Source: Chloroflexota bacterium (GTDB lineage: Bacteria > Chloroflexota > Anaerolineae > Anaerolineales > Villigracilaceae). From it: a stretch of DNA of 56,964 nt. How positions within the stretch are numbered: the stretch's first letter is position 1; each line of letters starts with the position of its first letter. A program made the position numbers and the translations under genes. The DNA lies in the NCBI GenBank assembly GCA_029782225.1, contig JAKOVF010000429.1, positions 1 to 56,964 of the forward strand, given 5' to 3'. Positions 15,360 to 24,862 of the stretch are shown here, in pieces. The notes under the pieces are model-generated. The model was not told the origin of the DNA. It saw only the letters and a list, made by a program, of their open reading frames with translations, and ran no database searches.

Positions 15360-16077
15360 GCTGCAGCTCCTTGTGACCGTTGTGAACCACGGTATCTACC
15401 AGACCATCTGCCAGGTGGATGGTCCGCTGGGTGTGAGCAGCGATCTTCGAGTCATGCGTCACCATAACGATGGTCGAGCCATTATCATGTAACTTGTGCA
15501 GCAATGTCATGATCTCTTCACCGGAATGACTGTCGAGGTTGCCGGTGGGTTCATCAGCGATGACCAGCACCGGGTCGTTGATCAATGCGCGGGCAATGGC
15601 GACGCGCTGCTGCTGTCCGCCGGAAAGTTCATGCGGTTGATGGTGGATACGATCGCCAAGCCCGACCATTTCCAGGGTGGCACGCGCTTTGTCTTCACCA
15701 TCCTGAATAGTCTTTAGTTCGGCATGGTTATACAGGAGCGGCAGGGTGACATTCCGAAGAGCCGATGTACGTGCCAGCAGGTTATAAGCCTGGAAGATGA
15801 AACCGATCTTCCGATTACGGATCGCCGCCAATTGAATTTTATCCAAACGGCTGACGTCCTCCCCATCCAAAATATATTGCCCCGTTGTCGGCTGCGACAG
15901 GCAACCGAGGATGTGCATCAACGTGCTCTTGCCCGAACCAGACGGGCCCATGATGGCAACGAACTCTCCTGCCCGGATCTGTATATTGATACCTTTCAAG
16001 GCCGTGACGCTGATATCGCCCATCCCGTAGACCTTGGCAATATCAATCGTCTCAATAATGAGGTTACCCGTGGTCAT
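15346..16077 (-). CDS. MacB/LolD-type ABC transporter ATPase
   Basis: This 243-residue ATPase has Walker A (GPSGSGKST, about 44-52), Q-loop, signature [15 protein letters not shown], Walker [14 protein letters not shown] and the switch His in VMVTHD. It powers the adjacent FtsX-type permease. It overlaps the adaptor gene by 4 bp (ATGA) and the permease by 14 bp. Confidence 0.95.
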   Translation of the reverse strand: MTTGNLIIETIDIAKVYGMGDISVTALKGINIQIRAGEFVAIMGPSGSGKSTLMHILGCLSQPTTGQYILDGEDVSRLDKIQLAAIRNRKIGFIFQAYNLLARTSALRNVTLPLLYNHAELKTIQDGEDKARATLEMVGLGDRIHHQPHELSGGQQQRVAIARALINDPVLVIADEPTGNLDSHSGEEIMTLLHKLHDNGSTIVMVTHDSKIAAHTQRTIHLADGLVDTVVHNGHKELQHETV

Positions 16078-17624
16078 GGCGTTGCTGCCTGTGACTGCGA
16101 ATTGCTCGTTTGTGTGACCCCGGTCGAGACAACCTCTCCCGGCTTCAACCCTGATTTGATCTCGGCAAAGGTCTGATCCTGGATCCCAACCTGCACGACA
16201 CGCAATTTCAATTTGCCGTTTTCCACCACAAAAACAGTATATTGATCACCTGCTGGATGGAGTGCTTCCACTGGAACGAGCACTGCATTCTGTGCCTGCC
16301 CGCCAATCACATCCACGGCGGCACTGGTCCCGAGCGGGAGGTTGAACGGATCAGCGATATTGTCAAGCGTGACAACCGCATGCACCACGGAGGTATTCGA
16401 CTGATTGGTAAGACCCGGATCGACACGGATGACTTTACCGGTAAATTTCTTATCAGGCAGAATATCGAATGTGACATCCGCTTCATACCCAACTTTCACG
16501 TGATTCCAGTCGGATTCGTCGAGATACACATCCAGGGTTGGCTGGCTCAAATCGGCAACTGTCATGACGGTCGTCGAGCTGCCGACCGTATCACCGACGC
16601 TCGTATCAATCGCCATGACAGTGCCGTTAATGGGCGAGACGATATGAGTCCCATCGAGGGTTGATTGAGCGGACTCCAAATTGAGTTTTGCCGTTTCCAG
16701 ATCGGTCAATCCGCTGCCCGTTGCATCTGCGGGGACATCACCGCCGGTCAGCGTTGCATAGAGATAATTCGCCTCCTGGAGCGTTGCCTCTGCCTGCGTT
16801 ACTGCCGCTCGGGCCTGCAGGATTTCGGAATCCGTGGGCGCAGCGACATATTTCGTGCCGCTCGCTCTATCAAAGACAGTGAAATTATTTGGCAGGTAGT
16901 TATGCTTGTAGAAATCCTTGCTGCCTTTTAGCTTATCGTTTGCAAAATCAAGATAGGCCTGGGCATCCTTAAGTTTCTTCTGCAGATCTGTATTAGATGG
17001 TGCGGCATCCGCTGCGGTCTTGGCCTCGTCAACCGCCTGCTGGGCTTTCTTGACCTCCAATTCCCAATGGAAAACCTCCGGGCTGATGAGATACGCCAGA
17101 TGATTATTCGCTGAATCAAGGCTGGTTTGAGCCGCGGCAATCGCCTCCTGGGCGGATGCAATCGCAGCGGGCGAAGTCAGCTCCATCAGACTGCGTTTCG
17201 CCTGGGTCAATTTGATCTGAGCGTCGGTATCGTTGACCTCCGCCAGAAGATCACCGGCCTTGACCTGGTCCCCGACTGCGACCTTGATATCTTTCACCTG
17301 TCCGCCCGTTGCGAAAGCCAGGTCCACCTGATTCTGTGCGATCAGCGTGCCAGTTCCGCTGGCATAGATGATCAGGTCTCCTTGCCGTACCACAGCCGTC
17401 TGAAGTGCCTGTGTAACTGTCGCAGTATTCTTTGATGTGAGTGTAGTTACAGGGAAATAGATCGCGCTGCCAAGAATCAGAAGAAAAAGGATCGCCAGGC
17501 CCGGGCGAATGAGTTTCCTCGGTACTCTGGCAAACAGTCGATGGTTTTCGATTTTTGCGATTAGGTTTGAAATCTTTGTCGGCAGCCCCCCTACAAAAGC
17601 AGGAATCCACGTTCTAGATTGCAT
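16074..17624 (-). CDS. HlyD/MacA-like efflux adaptor (periplasmic adaptor subunit)
   Basis: This 516-residue membrane-fusion protein has one N-terminal transmembrane helix (PGLAILFLLILGSAIYF, about 42-60), a split biotinyl-lipoyl domain (VRQGDLIIYASGTGTLIAQ and IVSPINGTVMAIDTSVGD), a long coiled-coil hairpin rich in Ala/Gln (about 130-330) and beta-barrel domains with AEIKSGLKPGEVVSTGVTQ near the C-terminus. It is the first gene of the operon with the ATPase, permease and lipoprotein. In a presumed monoderm it would bridge permease and cell wall. Confidence 0.92.
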   Translation of the reverse strand: MQSRTWIPAFVGGLPTKISNLIAKIENHRLFARVPRKLIRPGLAILFLLILGSAIYFPVTTLTSKNTATVTQALQTAVVRQGDLIIYASGTGTLIAQNQVDLAFATGGQVKDIKVAVGDQVKAGDLLAEVNDTDAQIKLTQAKRSLMELTSPAAIASAQEAIAAAQTSLDSANNHLAYLISPEVFHWELEVKKAQQAVDEAKTAADAAPSNTDLQKKLKDAQAYLDFANDKLKGSKDFYKHNYLPNNFTVFDRASGTKYVAAPTDSEILQARAAVTQAEATLQEANYLYATLTGGDVPADATGSGLTDLETAKLNLESAQSTLDGTHIVSPINGTVMAIDTSVGDTVGSSTTVMTVADLSQPTLDVYLDESDWNHVKVGYEADVTFDILPDKKFTGKVIRVDPGLTNQSNTSVVHAVVTLDNIADPFNLPLGTSAAVDVIGGQAQNAVLVPVEALHPAGDQYTVFVVENGKLKLRVVQVGIQDQTFAEIKSGLKPGEVVSTGVTQTSNSQSQAATP

Positions 17625-17812
17625 ATTGCGCCTCTTTGGAAAAGAGCTATCTTCATCCGCACCGTAGTATATGCCTAAGATATGAAAAATTGATGAAACG
17701 ACGAAGGTTCCATGGAGGCGGGTTACAGTTTTCGCGAATTTATGATACCTTTTGAGAGCCTCCGCCAGCGGAACGCAGCTATGCTTGAACGAAACATCGC
17801 AGGAGATGCATC

Positions 17813-19411
17813 ATGAAAACCAACCCGAATAAACTCTGGATTATCGTCATTGCGCTTGGGTGGCTGTTCGACTTCCTGTTCTGGAAGAAGACCCCCGGTG
17901 TGAATTTCGCAATTTATGTAACGTTTGTGCTGGTGGGAGCGTTCTATCTTCTCCTCAGCGACGGAATCCGCCCGAACCGAAAGAGCTTGCTGATCCTCAC
18001 TGTGCTTGGCGTTTTCGCAGTCATTACCTTCCTGCGGGCCGAGCCGATAACGACTTTCCTGGCTTATGCATTCACCCTGTTTTCGATGAGCATTCTGGCG
18101 GTCACTTACCTGGGCGGGCGCTGGATCCAATATTCGATCTCAGATTATTTTGGGAGATTTCTAACTCTCCTGGCGAGCGCCATTGCCCGACCGGTGAGCT
18201 TCGCCGCTGAAGTTCGCAAGACACAGGCGGAATCTGGAGTGAGGCCGCCCAAATGGAATATCTGGCCCTTCGTGCGCGGCATCATCATTGCGCTGCCGGT
18301 CCTCGCCATTTTCGCATCCCTGCTGGCCTCAGCGGACCTGATCTTTAGCCAGAAACTGAATCATGTTATTCAGTTGTTCAACCTCGAAAAACTTCCCGAA
18401 TATATCTTTCGACTGATTTACATTCTTGTCATTGGCTACGCATTGGCCGGGGTGGTCCTCCATGCAGCCACACAGTCCACCGACGAAAAACTGGTCGGCG
18501 ACGATAAACCTCTCGTGCCTGCATTTCTTGGTTTTACTGAATCAGCGATTGTGCTCGGAAGCGTCGTGGCCCTCTTTACCGTGTTTGTGATCATCCAGTT
18601 TCAATATTTCTTCGGCGGACAAACCAACATTCACATTGATGGATATACCTATTCAGAATACGCGCGGCGCGGGTTCGGTGAATTGGTCGCAGTTGCCTTT
18701 TTTGCGCTGTTGATGCTCCTGGTACTGAGCGGAATCACAAAACGTGAGGGAGAGTCACAGCGGCGCGTCTTCTCCGGGCTCGGTGTGGCGCTCGTGATCC
18801 TCGTGCTGGTCATGCTTGTTTCGGCGTACCAGCGCCTGGTCCTGTATGAAGCGGCGTATGGCTTCTCCCGTCTCCGCACCTATACGCACGTCTTCCTCAT
18901 CTGGACCGGCCTGCTGCTCATCGCAACGATCGTGCTTGAAATCCTGCGAAAGGAGCGGGCCTTCGCGCTTGCGGCGGTGATCGCCGCTCTCGGTTTTGCC
19001 ATCAGTCTGCCGCTTCTCAATGTGGATGCGTTCATTGTCCGGCAAAATGTTCAGCGTGAACTTCGCGCGGCAGAGAACAGCGACAAGGTGGATCTCGACG
19101 CCCAGTACTTCACGAACCTTTCAGATGATGCCGTTCCCGTGCTGGTGTCTACGCTTCAGACGCCGTCCCTGCCTGCTCCCGTCAAAGACAAAGTTGCGGC
19201 GTCCCTGGCCTGTATCCGTTACACACGCGGCCTCGACAAAAGCCAGCTTTCCTGGCAATCCTTCCACCTTGCTCATTTCACCGCAGACCGGGCCCTTGCC
19301 TCCGTGAAGAAACTGCTTGACAGCTATCAGGTCACTACTTCTGACTGGCCGACAAAGGTGATTACGCCTGGAGGAAATGAATTTCAATGCGCTTCCAACT
19401 ATTATGATTGA
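17813..19411 (+). CDS. DUF4173/DUF4153-like polytopic membrane protein
   Basis: This 532-residue protein has roughly twelve predicted transmembrane segments and a soluble C-terminal tail of about 120 residues. The segment YSEYARRGFGELVAVAFFAL and the later YGFSRLRTYTHVFLIW resemble the conserved core of the DUF4173 family. No function is established for that family that I can state. AGGAG lies 8 nt before the ATG. It is divergent from the MacAB-like operon and ends at a strong bidirectional terminator. Confidence 0.75.
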   Translation: MKTNPNKLWIIVIALGWLFDFLFWKKTPGVNFAIYVTFVLVGAFYLLLSDGIRPNRKSLLILTVLGVFAVITFLRAEPITTFLAYAFTLFSMSILAVTYLGGRWIQYSISDYFGRFLTLLASAIARPVSFAAEVRKTQAESGVRPPKWNIWPFVRGIIIALPVLAIFASLLASADLIFSQKLNHVIQLFNLEKLPEYIFRLIYILVIGYALAGVVLHAATQSTDEKLVGDDKPLVPAFLGFTESAIVLGSVVALFTVFVIIQFQYFFGGQTNIHIDGYTYSEYARRGFGELVAVAFFALLMLLVLSGITKREGESQRRVFSGLGVALVILVLVMLVSAYQRLVLYEAAYGFSRLRTYTHVFLIWTGLLLIATIVLEILRKERAFALAAVIAALGFAISLPLLNVDAFIVRQNVQRELRAAENSDKVDLDAQYFTNLSDDAVPVLVSTLQTPSLPAPVKDKVAASLACIRYTRGLDKSQLSWQSFHLAHFTADRALASVKKLLDSYQVTTSDWPTKVITPGGNEFQCASNYYD

Positions 19412-19432
19412 CGTGTTTCCCTCTTAAAAGCA

Positions 19433-19463
19433 GAACCCGCTCCAAACTTTCCGGAGCGGGTTC
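19433..19463. terminator. bidirectional terminator between convergent genes
   Basis: An 11-bp stem (GAACCCGCTCC / GGAGCGGGTTC) with a 9-nt loop, followed by TTTCTTTC on the plus strand and by CTTTTAAG after a short gap on the minus strand. It ends the DUF4173-like gene and the diterpene/two-component operon. Confidence 0.88.
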
Positions 19464-19475
19464 TTTCTTTCTATA

Positions 19476-19838
19476 TCAGACTTTCAAGCGCGCACTGAGA
19501 TCTCGTAATTGAGAAAAGGAAACTGGCTTGACCATGACAATGGTTGCCCGGTCACGGTACATTTCGGCCAGTACATTGTCAGCGGTTGTGATGATAATGT
19601 TCGCCTCGTTAAGTTCATCTGTTGAATGGATTTGGTCGAGCAGGGCTCCGCCGTCCACATGCGGCAGATGCAGGTCGAGCACAATGACATGCGGCGTTGT
19701 TTCCTTCAGACGTTCTTGGGCAATCGCTCCATCACGAATGGCCTCCACTTGAAACCCGGCAGTCTGGAGTGCCTGGGTAAAGATTTCTGACAAATCCTGA
19801 TCATCCTCAATGACCAGCGCAAAGTTCTTTATCGTCAT
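19476..19838 (-). CDS. single-domain response regulator (receiver only)
   Basis: This 120-residue CheY-like protein has the acidic pair EDD (11-13), phospho-acceptor Asp55 (VIVLDLHLPHVDGG), Thr/Ser switch region (IIITTAD) and Lys in VMVKPVS (about 103). No output domain is attached, so signalling would go by protein interaction or phosphorelay. It is the last gene of the operon and follows its likely kinase partner by 15 bp. Confidence 0.93.
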   Translation of the reverse strand: MTIKNFALVIEDDQDLSEIFTQALQTAGFQVEAIRDGAIAQERLKETTPHVIVLDLHLPHVDGGALLDQIHSTDELNEANIIITTADNVLAEMYRDRATIVMVKPVSFSQLRDLSARLKV

Positions 19839-19853
19839 TTCATGTCCTTTCTT

Positions 19854-21554
19854 TTATCGGCCCGCTTCCAGGGGAAGTGTGGCTGTGAATACGCTGCCCT
19901 TGCCTTCCTCGCTCTTAATCGTGATCTCTCCTCCCATCAGCTCCACCAATTGCTTGACGATTGACAGTCCAAGGCCAAACCCGCCCTGCTTCCGCGTGGT
20001 TACGCTGTCCACTTGCCGGAATGTATCAAAAATATGAGGGACCTCGTTCTCTGGAATCCCGACCCCCGTATCGGTCACTTGCATACTCCAGCAGTCTGGC
20101 TCAGACCTGAATAGGTGCACATGAACGCCGCCCCGTTCTGTAAATTTGATCGCATTGTTTACAAGATTGACCAGAACCTGCTGCAAACGCTGTGGATCGC
20201 CCCTGAGCTTTTCAGGCATCGCCGGATCCAATGTATCGGTCAGGGAAAGTCCTTTGTCACTGGCGATTTTGTCCATAGTATGATGCAGGGTCTCAAGCAG
20301 GGAGGCGATCTTGAAATCCTGTGGTTTGATGGAAAGCTTTCCTGCCCTGATTTGTGCCTCATCCAGCAAGTCTCCCACCATACTCAGGAGACGCTGGGCG
20401 TTTACCAGAATCCGATCAGCAATGGATAACTGTCTTTCATTGAGAGGCCCGTAAACAGATTCCTTCAACATTTCAGCAAAACCCAGGATGGCGCTCAGCG
20501 GGGTGCGCAACTCATGCGAAACGATCGCGACAAAAGTGTCTTTCATTTTCTCAAGTTCGGCTTCCCGGGAGACATCGCGAAACACGGTCACGGTTCCAAT
20601 GTTTTCACCCGCCGTATCCTGCACGCGTGCGATGCTCGTGGAAAGCGTCTTCCCTGCCCATTCGATGCGAAAGCCAGGCAAAGTATCCTGTGGATTTTCG
20701 ATCAAAGCCATTAGTTTTCCGCGGTGTGCAGCGGATAACTGCGCATTTTCAATAAGCTGATCGAACCGGATTCCCATCAGGTTTGGCAAAGGCGTCTCCG
20801 TAAGCTGACTGAGCGCGGGGTTGGCCAGGATGGCAACGTTATTTGAATCGAACACAATGACGCCATCCGCGATGGAATTGAGAATTGCCTGGTTGCGTCC
20901 CGCCAGGACCAGTTCGCGCGCGAGGGCATTTGCCAGTTCATGAGTCTTTTGCTCAACAAGATGGTCCAGATTTGTATTGATCTCACGCAAATCTTTCAAA
21001 GCCTGTTCGAGGCTCCGCGCTGACAGCCAGGATAGGAGGGCTATCAAAAAGAAACCCACCATGGCAAACGAATTCAAAGGGGTTCCGGATATTCTTGCGA
21101 GGATGCTGATTTCAATGGAACCGAATACCGCGAACACGAAACTAAAAGAAGGCCTTAAGAGGATGCTGGCCATAATAATGGGCACGGTAAAAACAAATAG
21201 GCTTCGCCCATTCGCCAATTCTGCCTCGGAGTCTGAAAAAGCAAAAATGATCATTAAGAACAATAGGAAAAGGGAACTGGCTACCCAGCCCGGAAGATGT
21301 TGATTACGATTAAGAAGGTAGAAAACTACGGTTCCCAACAGCAAACCGACTGCTGCTGCCAGTCCAAGCCACAGGTTATTTATATCCTTAATGACCGCAA
21401 ATGCTGACGAGAAAAGCACGACGACCAGTGTGACAAGCGAGAGAAATGCGACTCCTGTCAGCAATATGTTTAGCAGCTTACGCCGCCGCCTGTCATCCGG
21501 ATCAGAGGATGGCACGTCTGTCAATCGACTTAGAAAGTCCGAAATTGTTTTCAT
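19854..21554 (-). CDS. membrane sensor histidine kinase with PAS domain
   Basis: This 566-residue kinase has about six transmembrane helices (residues 28-178), a short coiled coil (about 180-215), a PAS domain (about 220-330), HisKA with VSHELRTPLSAILGF (His347) and HATPase_c with LVNLVNNAIKFTERG, DTGVGIPE and GGFGLGLSIVKQL. The membrane part has no large external domain, so it may sense a lipophilic ligand or membrane state. The gene starts 3 bp after the diterpene cyclase stop, so the two are translationally coupled. This links the sensor to the diterpenoid genes. Confidence 0.93.
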   Translation of the reverse strand: MKTISDFLSRLTDVPSSDPDDRRRRKLLNILLTGVAFLSLVTLVVVLFSSAFAVIKDINNLWLGLAAAVGLLLGTVVFYLLNRNQHLPGWVASSLFLLFLMIIFAFSDSEAELANGRSLFVFTVPIIMASILLRPSFSFVFAVFGSIEISILARISGTPLNSFAMVGFFLIALLSWLSARSLEQALKDLREINTNLDHLVEQKTHELANALARELVLAGRNQAILNSIADGVIVFDSNNVAILANPALSQLTETPLPNLMGIRFDQLIENAQLSAAHRGKLMALIENPQDTLPGFRIEWAGKTLSTSIARVQDTAGENIGTVTVFRDVSREAELEKMKDTFVAIVSHELRTPLSAILGFAEMLKESVYGPLNERQLSIADRILVNAQRLLSMVGDLLDEAQIRAGKLSIKPQDFKIASLLETLHHTMDKIASDKGLSLTDTLDPAMPEKLRGDPQRLQQVLVNLVNNAIKFTERGGVHVHLFRSEPDCWSMQVTDTGVGIPENEVPHIFDTFRQVDSVTTRKQGGFGLGLSIVKQLVELMGGEITIKSEEGKGSVFTATLPLEAGR

Positions 21555-21557
21555 GGC

Positions 21558-23051
21558 TTATGATCTCGCAAGTTGCATTGCACTAAGAATGGTCGATTTG
21601 ACAACATTCTCAGGACTGTAAAGCACTTTTCCAATCCAAAGAGGGGGATAGGGCTGACTGCTGTGTTTTTCGAGCCACGATAGCCCTTGTTCGATGGGGC
21701 CCTTTTGAATCCTGGCTCCATTTTTATTCCACGTTGTGAGAGCCTGGATGCAATACGCTGTTTCTTCAGCCGTTGGCACGGTCGGGAAGATCCCCCAAGA
21801 GCCATCGCGGTTTTGCATTTGCAAAATCCATTTCACGGCTCGTTCACTCATTTCAAAATCATAGCGATGAGCCGCAATAACGGCATGGGAAGTGGCATAA
21901 AAAGGAGAACTATGCCATTTGTCACGCCAGAACGCCTGGTTCACGCGGTTATTTTTCAGGTATGTGATAATTTTAATTACGCTTGGATGATTCGCATCCA
22001 GGCCGGCGTGCTTCAGGGCGTCCAATGCGTGGATATTCACACTGATGGAGGAATTCGTTTCCAGAGGGTAACAGTGGAAATAATCATCCTCTTCATAATT
22101 GAGAACAGTTTGAATATCAGCCGGGCATCCAAATTGCTTTAAGACGCTGTAAGTAAGACTTGTATCGTCTCCATCCTTTGGTGTGTAAGTCTCGGAAAAG
22201 CTTACGCCCTGCTGCGGATCCCAATTCTTGGTAAGATGAGCAAGATGCGGTTCGCAAAGTGTCCTTAACTCATTCGGAATGGTATCTATTAATGCTAGAT
22301 TCCATAACACCCATGATCTTTCAAACAAGTCAAACGGGGCAGCAAAAGGCGTCGCCCCATCAGCTTGCACCACATTCCTTAAATAGGATAATGTATTTTC
22401 ATTTCCTTTGTTTACAAAGCTGGCAAAATATGCGCTTGCGGCAGGGCTGTTTGCCACAGAGCCGTTGCTTTCCTGCAAATGGTCGATATCCAACAAGTCG
22501 ATATGGTCGATCCCTGCCATTTCGCTTGAGAAGGCCGGCGTGATTTGCCTGCTGATCTTTAAGCCTGCAAGCTTGGCCATTTTTGCTTTTCTCAAGTGAC
22601 TTAATCGACCCAGAATCCGATCTCCTTGTCGCCTGATAATTCCCAATTTTTCGGCTTCGGCTACAAGAGTGGGAGCAATCATCTCAAACCCGACAGTTGA
22701 CCCGTTTGGGTCAGACGCCAATCCTTGTGTAGCTCCGGAAGTAATCCGCTCCAGGGCTTGTAATCCTTGTTCAATTTGAACCTTATCGCGGGCGCGCCTT
22801 CCGCGGTAGGTGAGTGAGATCATGGCAGCCAGGGTGCAAATTACGCGGTCATGGTAGTAATAGACATCTCTGGCGCCCCAACTGCCATCCGGTAATTGAT
22901 GCTCGCTGATCCATTGCAGAGCCTGATTGCTCAATTTTGAGTCAACCTCGTTCATACGAGCGACCCACGCTGTATCGTAGGCAGTTGTACTCATTCGCCC
23001 AGGACCGATTTCCTTCAACAGCTTAAACATTTCATTCATTGCGTTTTCCAT
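21558..23051 (-). CDS. class II diterpene cyclase (copalyl/halimadienyl/kolavenyl diphosphate synthase-like)
   Basis: This 497-residue protein has the two hallmarks of class II diterpene cyclases: the N-terminal STTAYDTAWVARM (YDTAWVA at 25-31) and the protonating DxDD motif as DGDDTS (293-298). It also has QW-type repeats (LPDGSWGARD at 53-62, NRDGSWGIFP near 425). The length equals that of M. tuberculosis Rv3377c (halimadienyl diphosphate synthase, about 500 aa). No class I DDxxD domain is present. The expected reaction is protonation-initiated bicyclisation of geranylgeranyl diphosphate; the stereochemical outcome cannot be read from sequence. It lies 3 bp after the Rv3378c-like gene, and AAGGAGGG at the end of that gene serves as its Shine-Dalgarno. 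Confidence 0.93.
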   Translation of the reverse strand: MENAMNEMFKLLKEIGPGRMSTTAYDTAWVARMNEVDSKLSNQALQWISEHQLPDGSWGARDVYYYHDRVICTLAAMISLTYRGRRARDKVQIEQGLQALERITSGATQGLASDPNGSTVGFEMIAPTLVAEAEKLGIIRRQGDRILGRLSHLRKAKMAKLAGLKISRQITPAFSSEMAGIDHIDLLDIDHLQESNGSVANSPAASAYFASFVNKGNENTLSYLRNVVQADGATPFAAPFDLFERSWVLWNLALIDTIPNELRTLCEPHLAHLTKNWDPQQGVSFSETYTPKDGDDTSLTYSVLKQFGCPADIQTVLNYEEDDYFHCYPLETNSSISVNIHALDALKHAGLDANHPSVIKIITYLKNNRVNQAFWRDKWHSSPFYATSHAVIAAHRYDFEMSERAVKWILQMQNRDGSWGIFPTVPTAEETAYCIQALTTWNKNGARIQKGPIEQGLSWLEKHSSQPYPPLWIGKVLYSPENVVKSTILSAMQLARS

Positions 23052-23054
23052 GGC

Positions 23055-23963
23055 TTATTCCCTCCTTCCGGACTTTGCGTACCAGATGCCGCCGTAGACT
23101 TCACCGACTCCCAGTGTGGTCTCTCGCTCCATTTGATAAAAGCGACGCATGGCTTCAAAGTTTTCCTGTGACATATTAAGGTAATCAGGTTCATCCAGAG
23201 GCCGCAAATAGATATGGTCATAAAGAATATTCCGTAACTGGCGCTCATTCATATACAGAGAGGGTGCAACGGTAAAGTAAAGGCTTTCGCCGCCCCAGCT
23301 CAGCATTGGGTAATCAAAAACACTGAATTTTTCAAAGCCAATGAAGATGCTGGCCCTCTCAATGTACTCCCCGTAATAAAGTTCGATCAATTCGCGACGG
23401 TTAGGAATATGCCCGGCATGGTCATGGAACTTTATGGCAAGTTCTGCAATGTTTTCGGTTACATCACTGGCGAAGACTCCATAAAGTAATCGGTAGGGAC
23501 CGTTTTCGGCGGTTTTTTGGGTAATCTCATCAAAGGTGCAAAGAATATCAGCATAGGATGTTCTAGAGAATTCCTTGCGGTAATCCCCATAAAAGCGGAC
23601 ACGTACACCGTAATTTTCATAAAAAGATAGAAACTCGGGATGCTCAGCCAACGAACTCATGCTGGAACCAATCTGTGACATATATTCCTCGCCGCGACTC
23701 AGAATATCCCCGCCGAAGACCGGTGCCAGGATTGTATCCAGGCCATGATCGAAAAGCATCTGATACATCTGTATGTAACGCCTGCGAGTTGCTGTAACAT
23801 ATGCCTGGGCATCTCCCTGCCCGTTGCTCGCGTGTTCCAGCAGAAACCAGCGGCGCGTCCCATTGAATGGAAAAACGCAGACTTGTGGACCACCGGCGCG
23901 TACAATTTCCGCGACAGCCTCAGTCGGCAAGCTTAGAAATTCTTCGGGCTTCATCCGTTCCAT
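23055..23963 (-). CDS. Rv3378c-like diterpene synthase (tuberculosinol/kolavelool synthase family, cis-prenyltransferase fold)
   Basis: This 302-residue protein is recognisably a homologue of M. tuberculosis Rv3378c: EFLSLPTEAVAEIVR, VFPFNGTRRWFLLEH (about 30-44), ELIELYYGEYIERASIFIGF and SLYFTVAPSLYMNERQLRN match that protein as I recall it. Rv3378c converts tuberculosinyl diphosphate to tuberculosinol or its adenosine adduct; a Herpetosiphon homologue makes kolavelool. It is therefore expected to process the product of the neighbouring class II cyclase. Position 34, an Asp in Rv3378c (FPFDGTRRWF), is Asn here, and the Asp-rich FSDDLLD region reads FGGDILS. The chemistry may thus differ. Gene order relative to the cyclase is the same as in M. 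tuberculosis. Confidence 0.9.
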   Translation of the reverse strand: MERMKPEEFLSLPTEAVAEIVRAGGPQVCVFPFNGTRRWFLLEHASNGQGDAQAYVTATRRRYIQMYQMLFDHGLDTILAPVFGGDILSRGEEYMSQIGSSMSSLAEHPEFLSFYENYGVRVRFYGDYRKEFSRTSYADILCTFDEITQKTAENGPYRLLYGVFASDVTENIAELAIKFHDHAGHIPNRRELIELYYGEYIERASIFIGFEKFSVFDYPMLSWGGESLYFTVAPSLYMNERQLRNILYDHIYLRPLDEPDYLNMSQENFEAMRRFYQMERETTLGVGEVYGGIWYAKSGRRE

Positions 23964-23974
23964 AAATAATCTCT

Positions 23975-24850
23975 TTAGCTCTCCATAGGATTGTTTGAGG
24001 AAAGCAGCATATCCATTGTCTGAAGGTACTCCCTCCAGCCGGGATACAGAGCGAAATCATTTGGATTAAAAGACTCCGACGGGTAATCTATCTTGACTCT
24101 GAGAAAGTTATATAACCCGCGCTGCTCTTGTGTTGTAATTTCCACATCGGCTAACGACTTTGGCGCGCGATAATGATATTGGTTCGTAGTGACCTGAGCT
24201 GCCATCGTTTTAATTCGATCGCCAGCATTTTCAGAAGAGCGCTTGCATTGCTCGTCTAAAAAAATGCACAAGCGCGAACATTCCTGTTGCGGATTTTGGA
24301 TTAATTGATCGTAGGCCATAAAAAACTTGCGCCGGCTGGCCTCGGTAAACGAGAGCAGGTTGAGCATGCAGGACTGCCAGTAAACGAATCCTGCTGAAAG
24401 CGGGACATCCTCCTGTGCAAGCCCTTCCATGCCTGCAGCGGATAATATAGTCTCCACTGGATGCCGAACTGGGATCACATACGTCACATCACCCCAGATC
24501 TGTGCCCAGAACGGAATCACCAGCGGGAGACGCGGATCTTTCCAGACCCAGGCAATAGTCCCGTTTTGATCGGCCTCCCTGTCCATTTCGTCAAGAGCCG
24601 CTAAGGCGCGTTCTCCGAGAACTGGATCCTGGGCTTTTTCCAACAATTCATTTGTAGGCGTTGGGACCCGGCTGTTATCCTTCAAAAGCTCATCGTTGAT
24701 TTTTTGAAGTGCAAGATGCTCCATGTAGCCATACTGATCCTTGAAGAGATCCTCTTCACGCCCGGCATATGCGCCCCACAGGCGGATCAATTCTGCGATG
24801 AGGGAAGTCCCGCTTCGATAGATTCCTGCAACGATAATTCTTTTTGCCAT
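23975..24850 (-). CDS. PAPS-dependent sulfotransferase
   Basis: This 291-residue protein has the 5'-phosphosulfate-binding loop near the start (VAGIYRSGTSLIAELI, about 7-22) and the 3'-phosphate-binding region (VIPVRHPVETILSAAG, about 145-160). Sulfotransferases move sulfate from PAPS to hydroxyls or amines. In this operon, placed 11 bp upstream of the diterpene synthase, a diterpene alcohol is the obvious candidate acceptor, but that is inference. The catalytic base cannot be assigned with confidence. GAGGA lies 9 nt before the ATG. Confidence 0.85.
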   Translation of the reverse strand: MAKRIIVAGIYRSGTSLIAELIRLWGAYAGREEDLFKDQYGYMEHLALQKINDELLKDNSRVPTPTNELLEKAQDPVLGERALAALDEMDREADQNGTIAWVWKDPRLPLVIPFWAQIWGDVTYVIPVRHPVETILSAAGMEGLAQEDVPLSAGFVYWQSCMLNLLSFTEASRRKFFMAYDQLIQNPQQECSRLCIFLDEQCKRSSENAGDRIKTMAAQVTTNQYHYRAPKSLADVEITTQEQRGLYNFLRVKIDYPSESFNPNDFALYPGWREYLQTMDMLLSSNNPMES

Positions 24851-24862
24851 TGATTTGATTCC

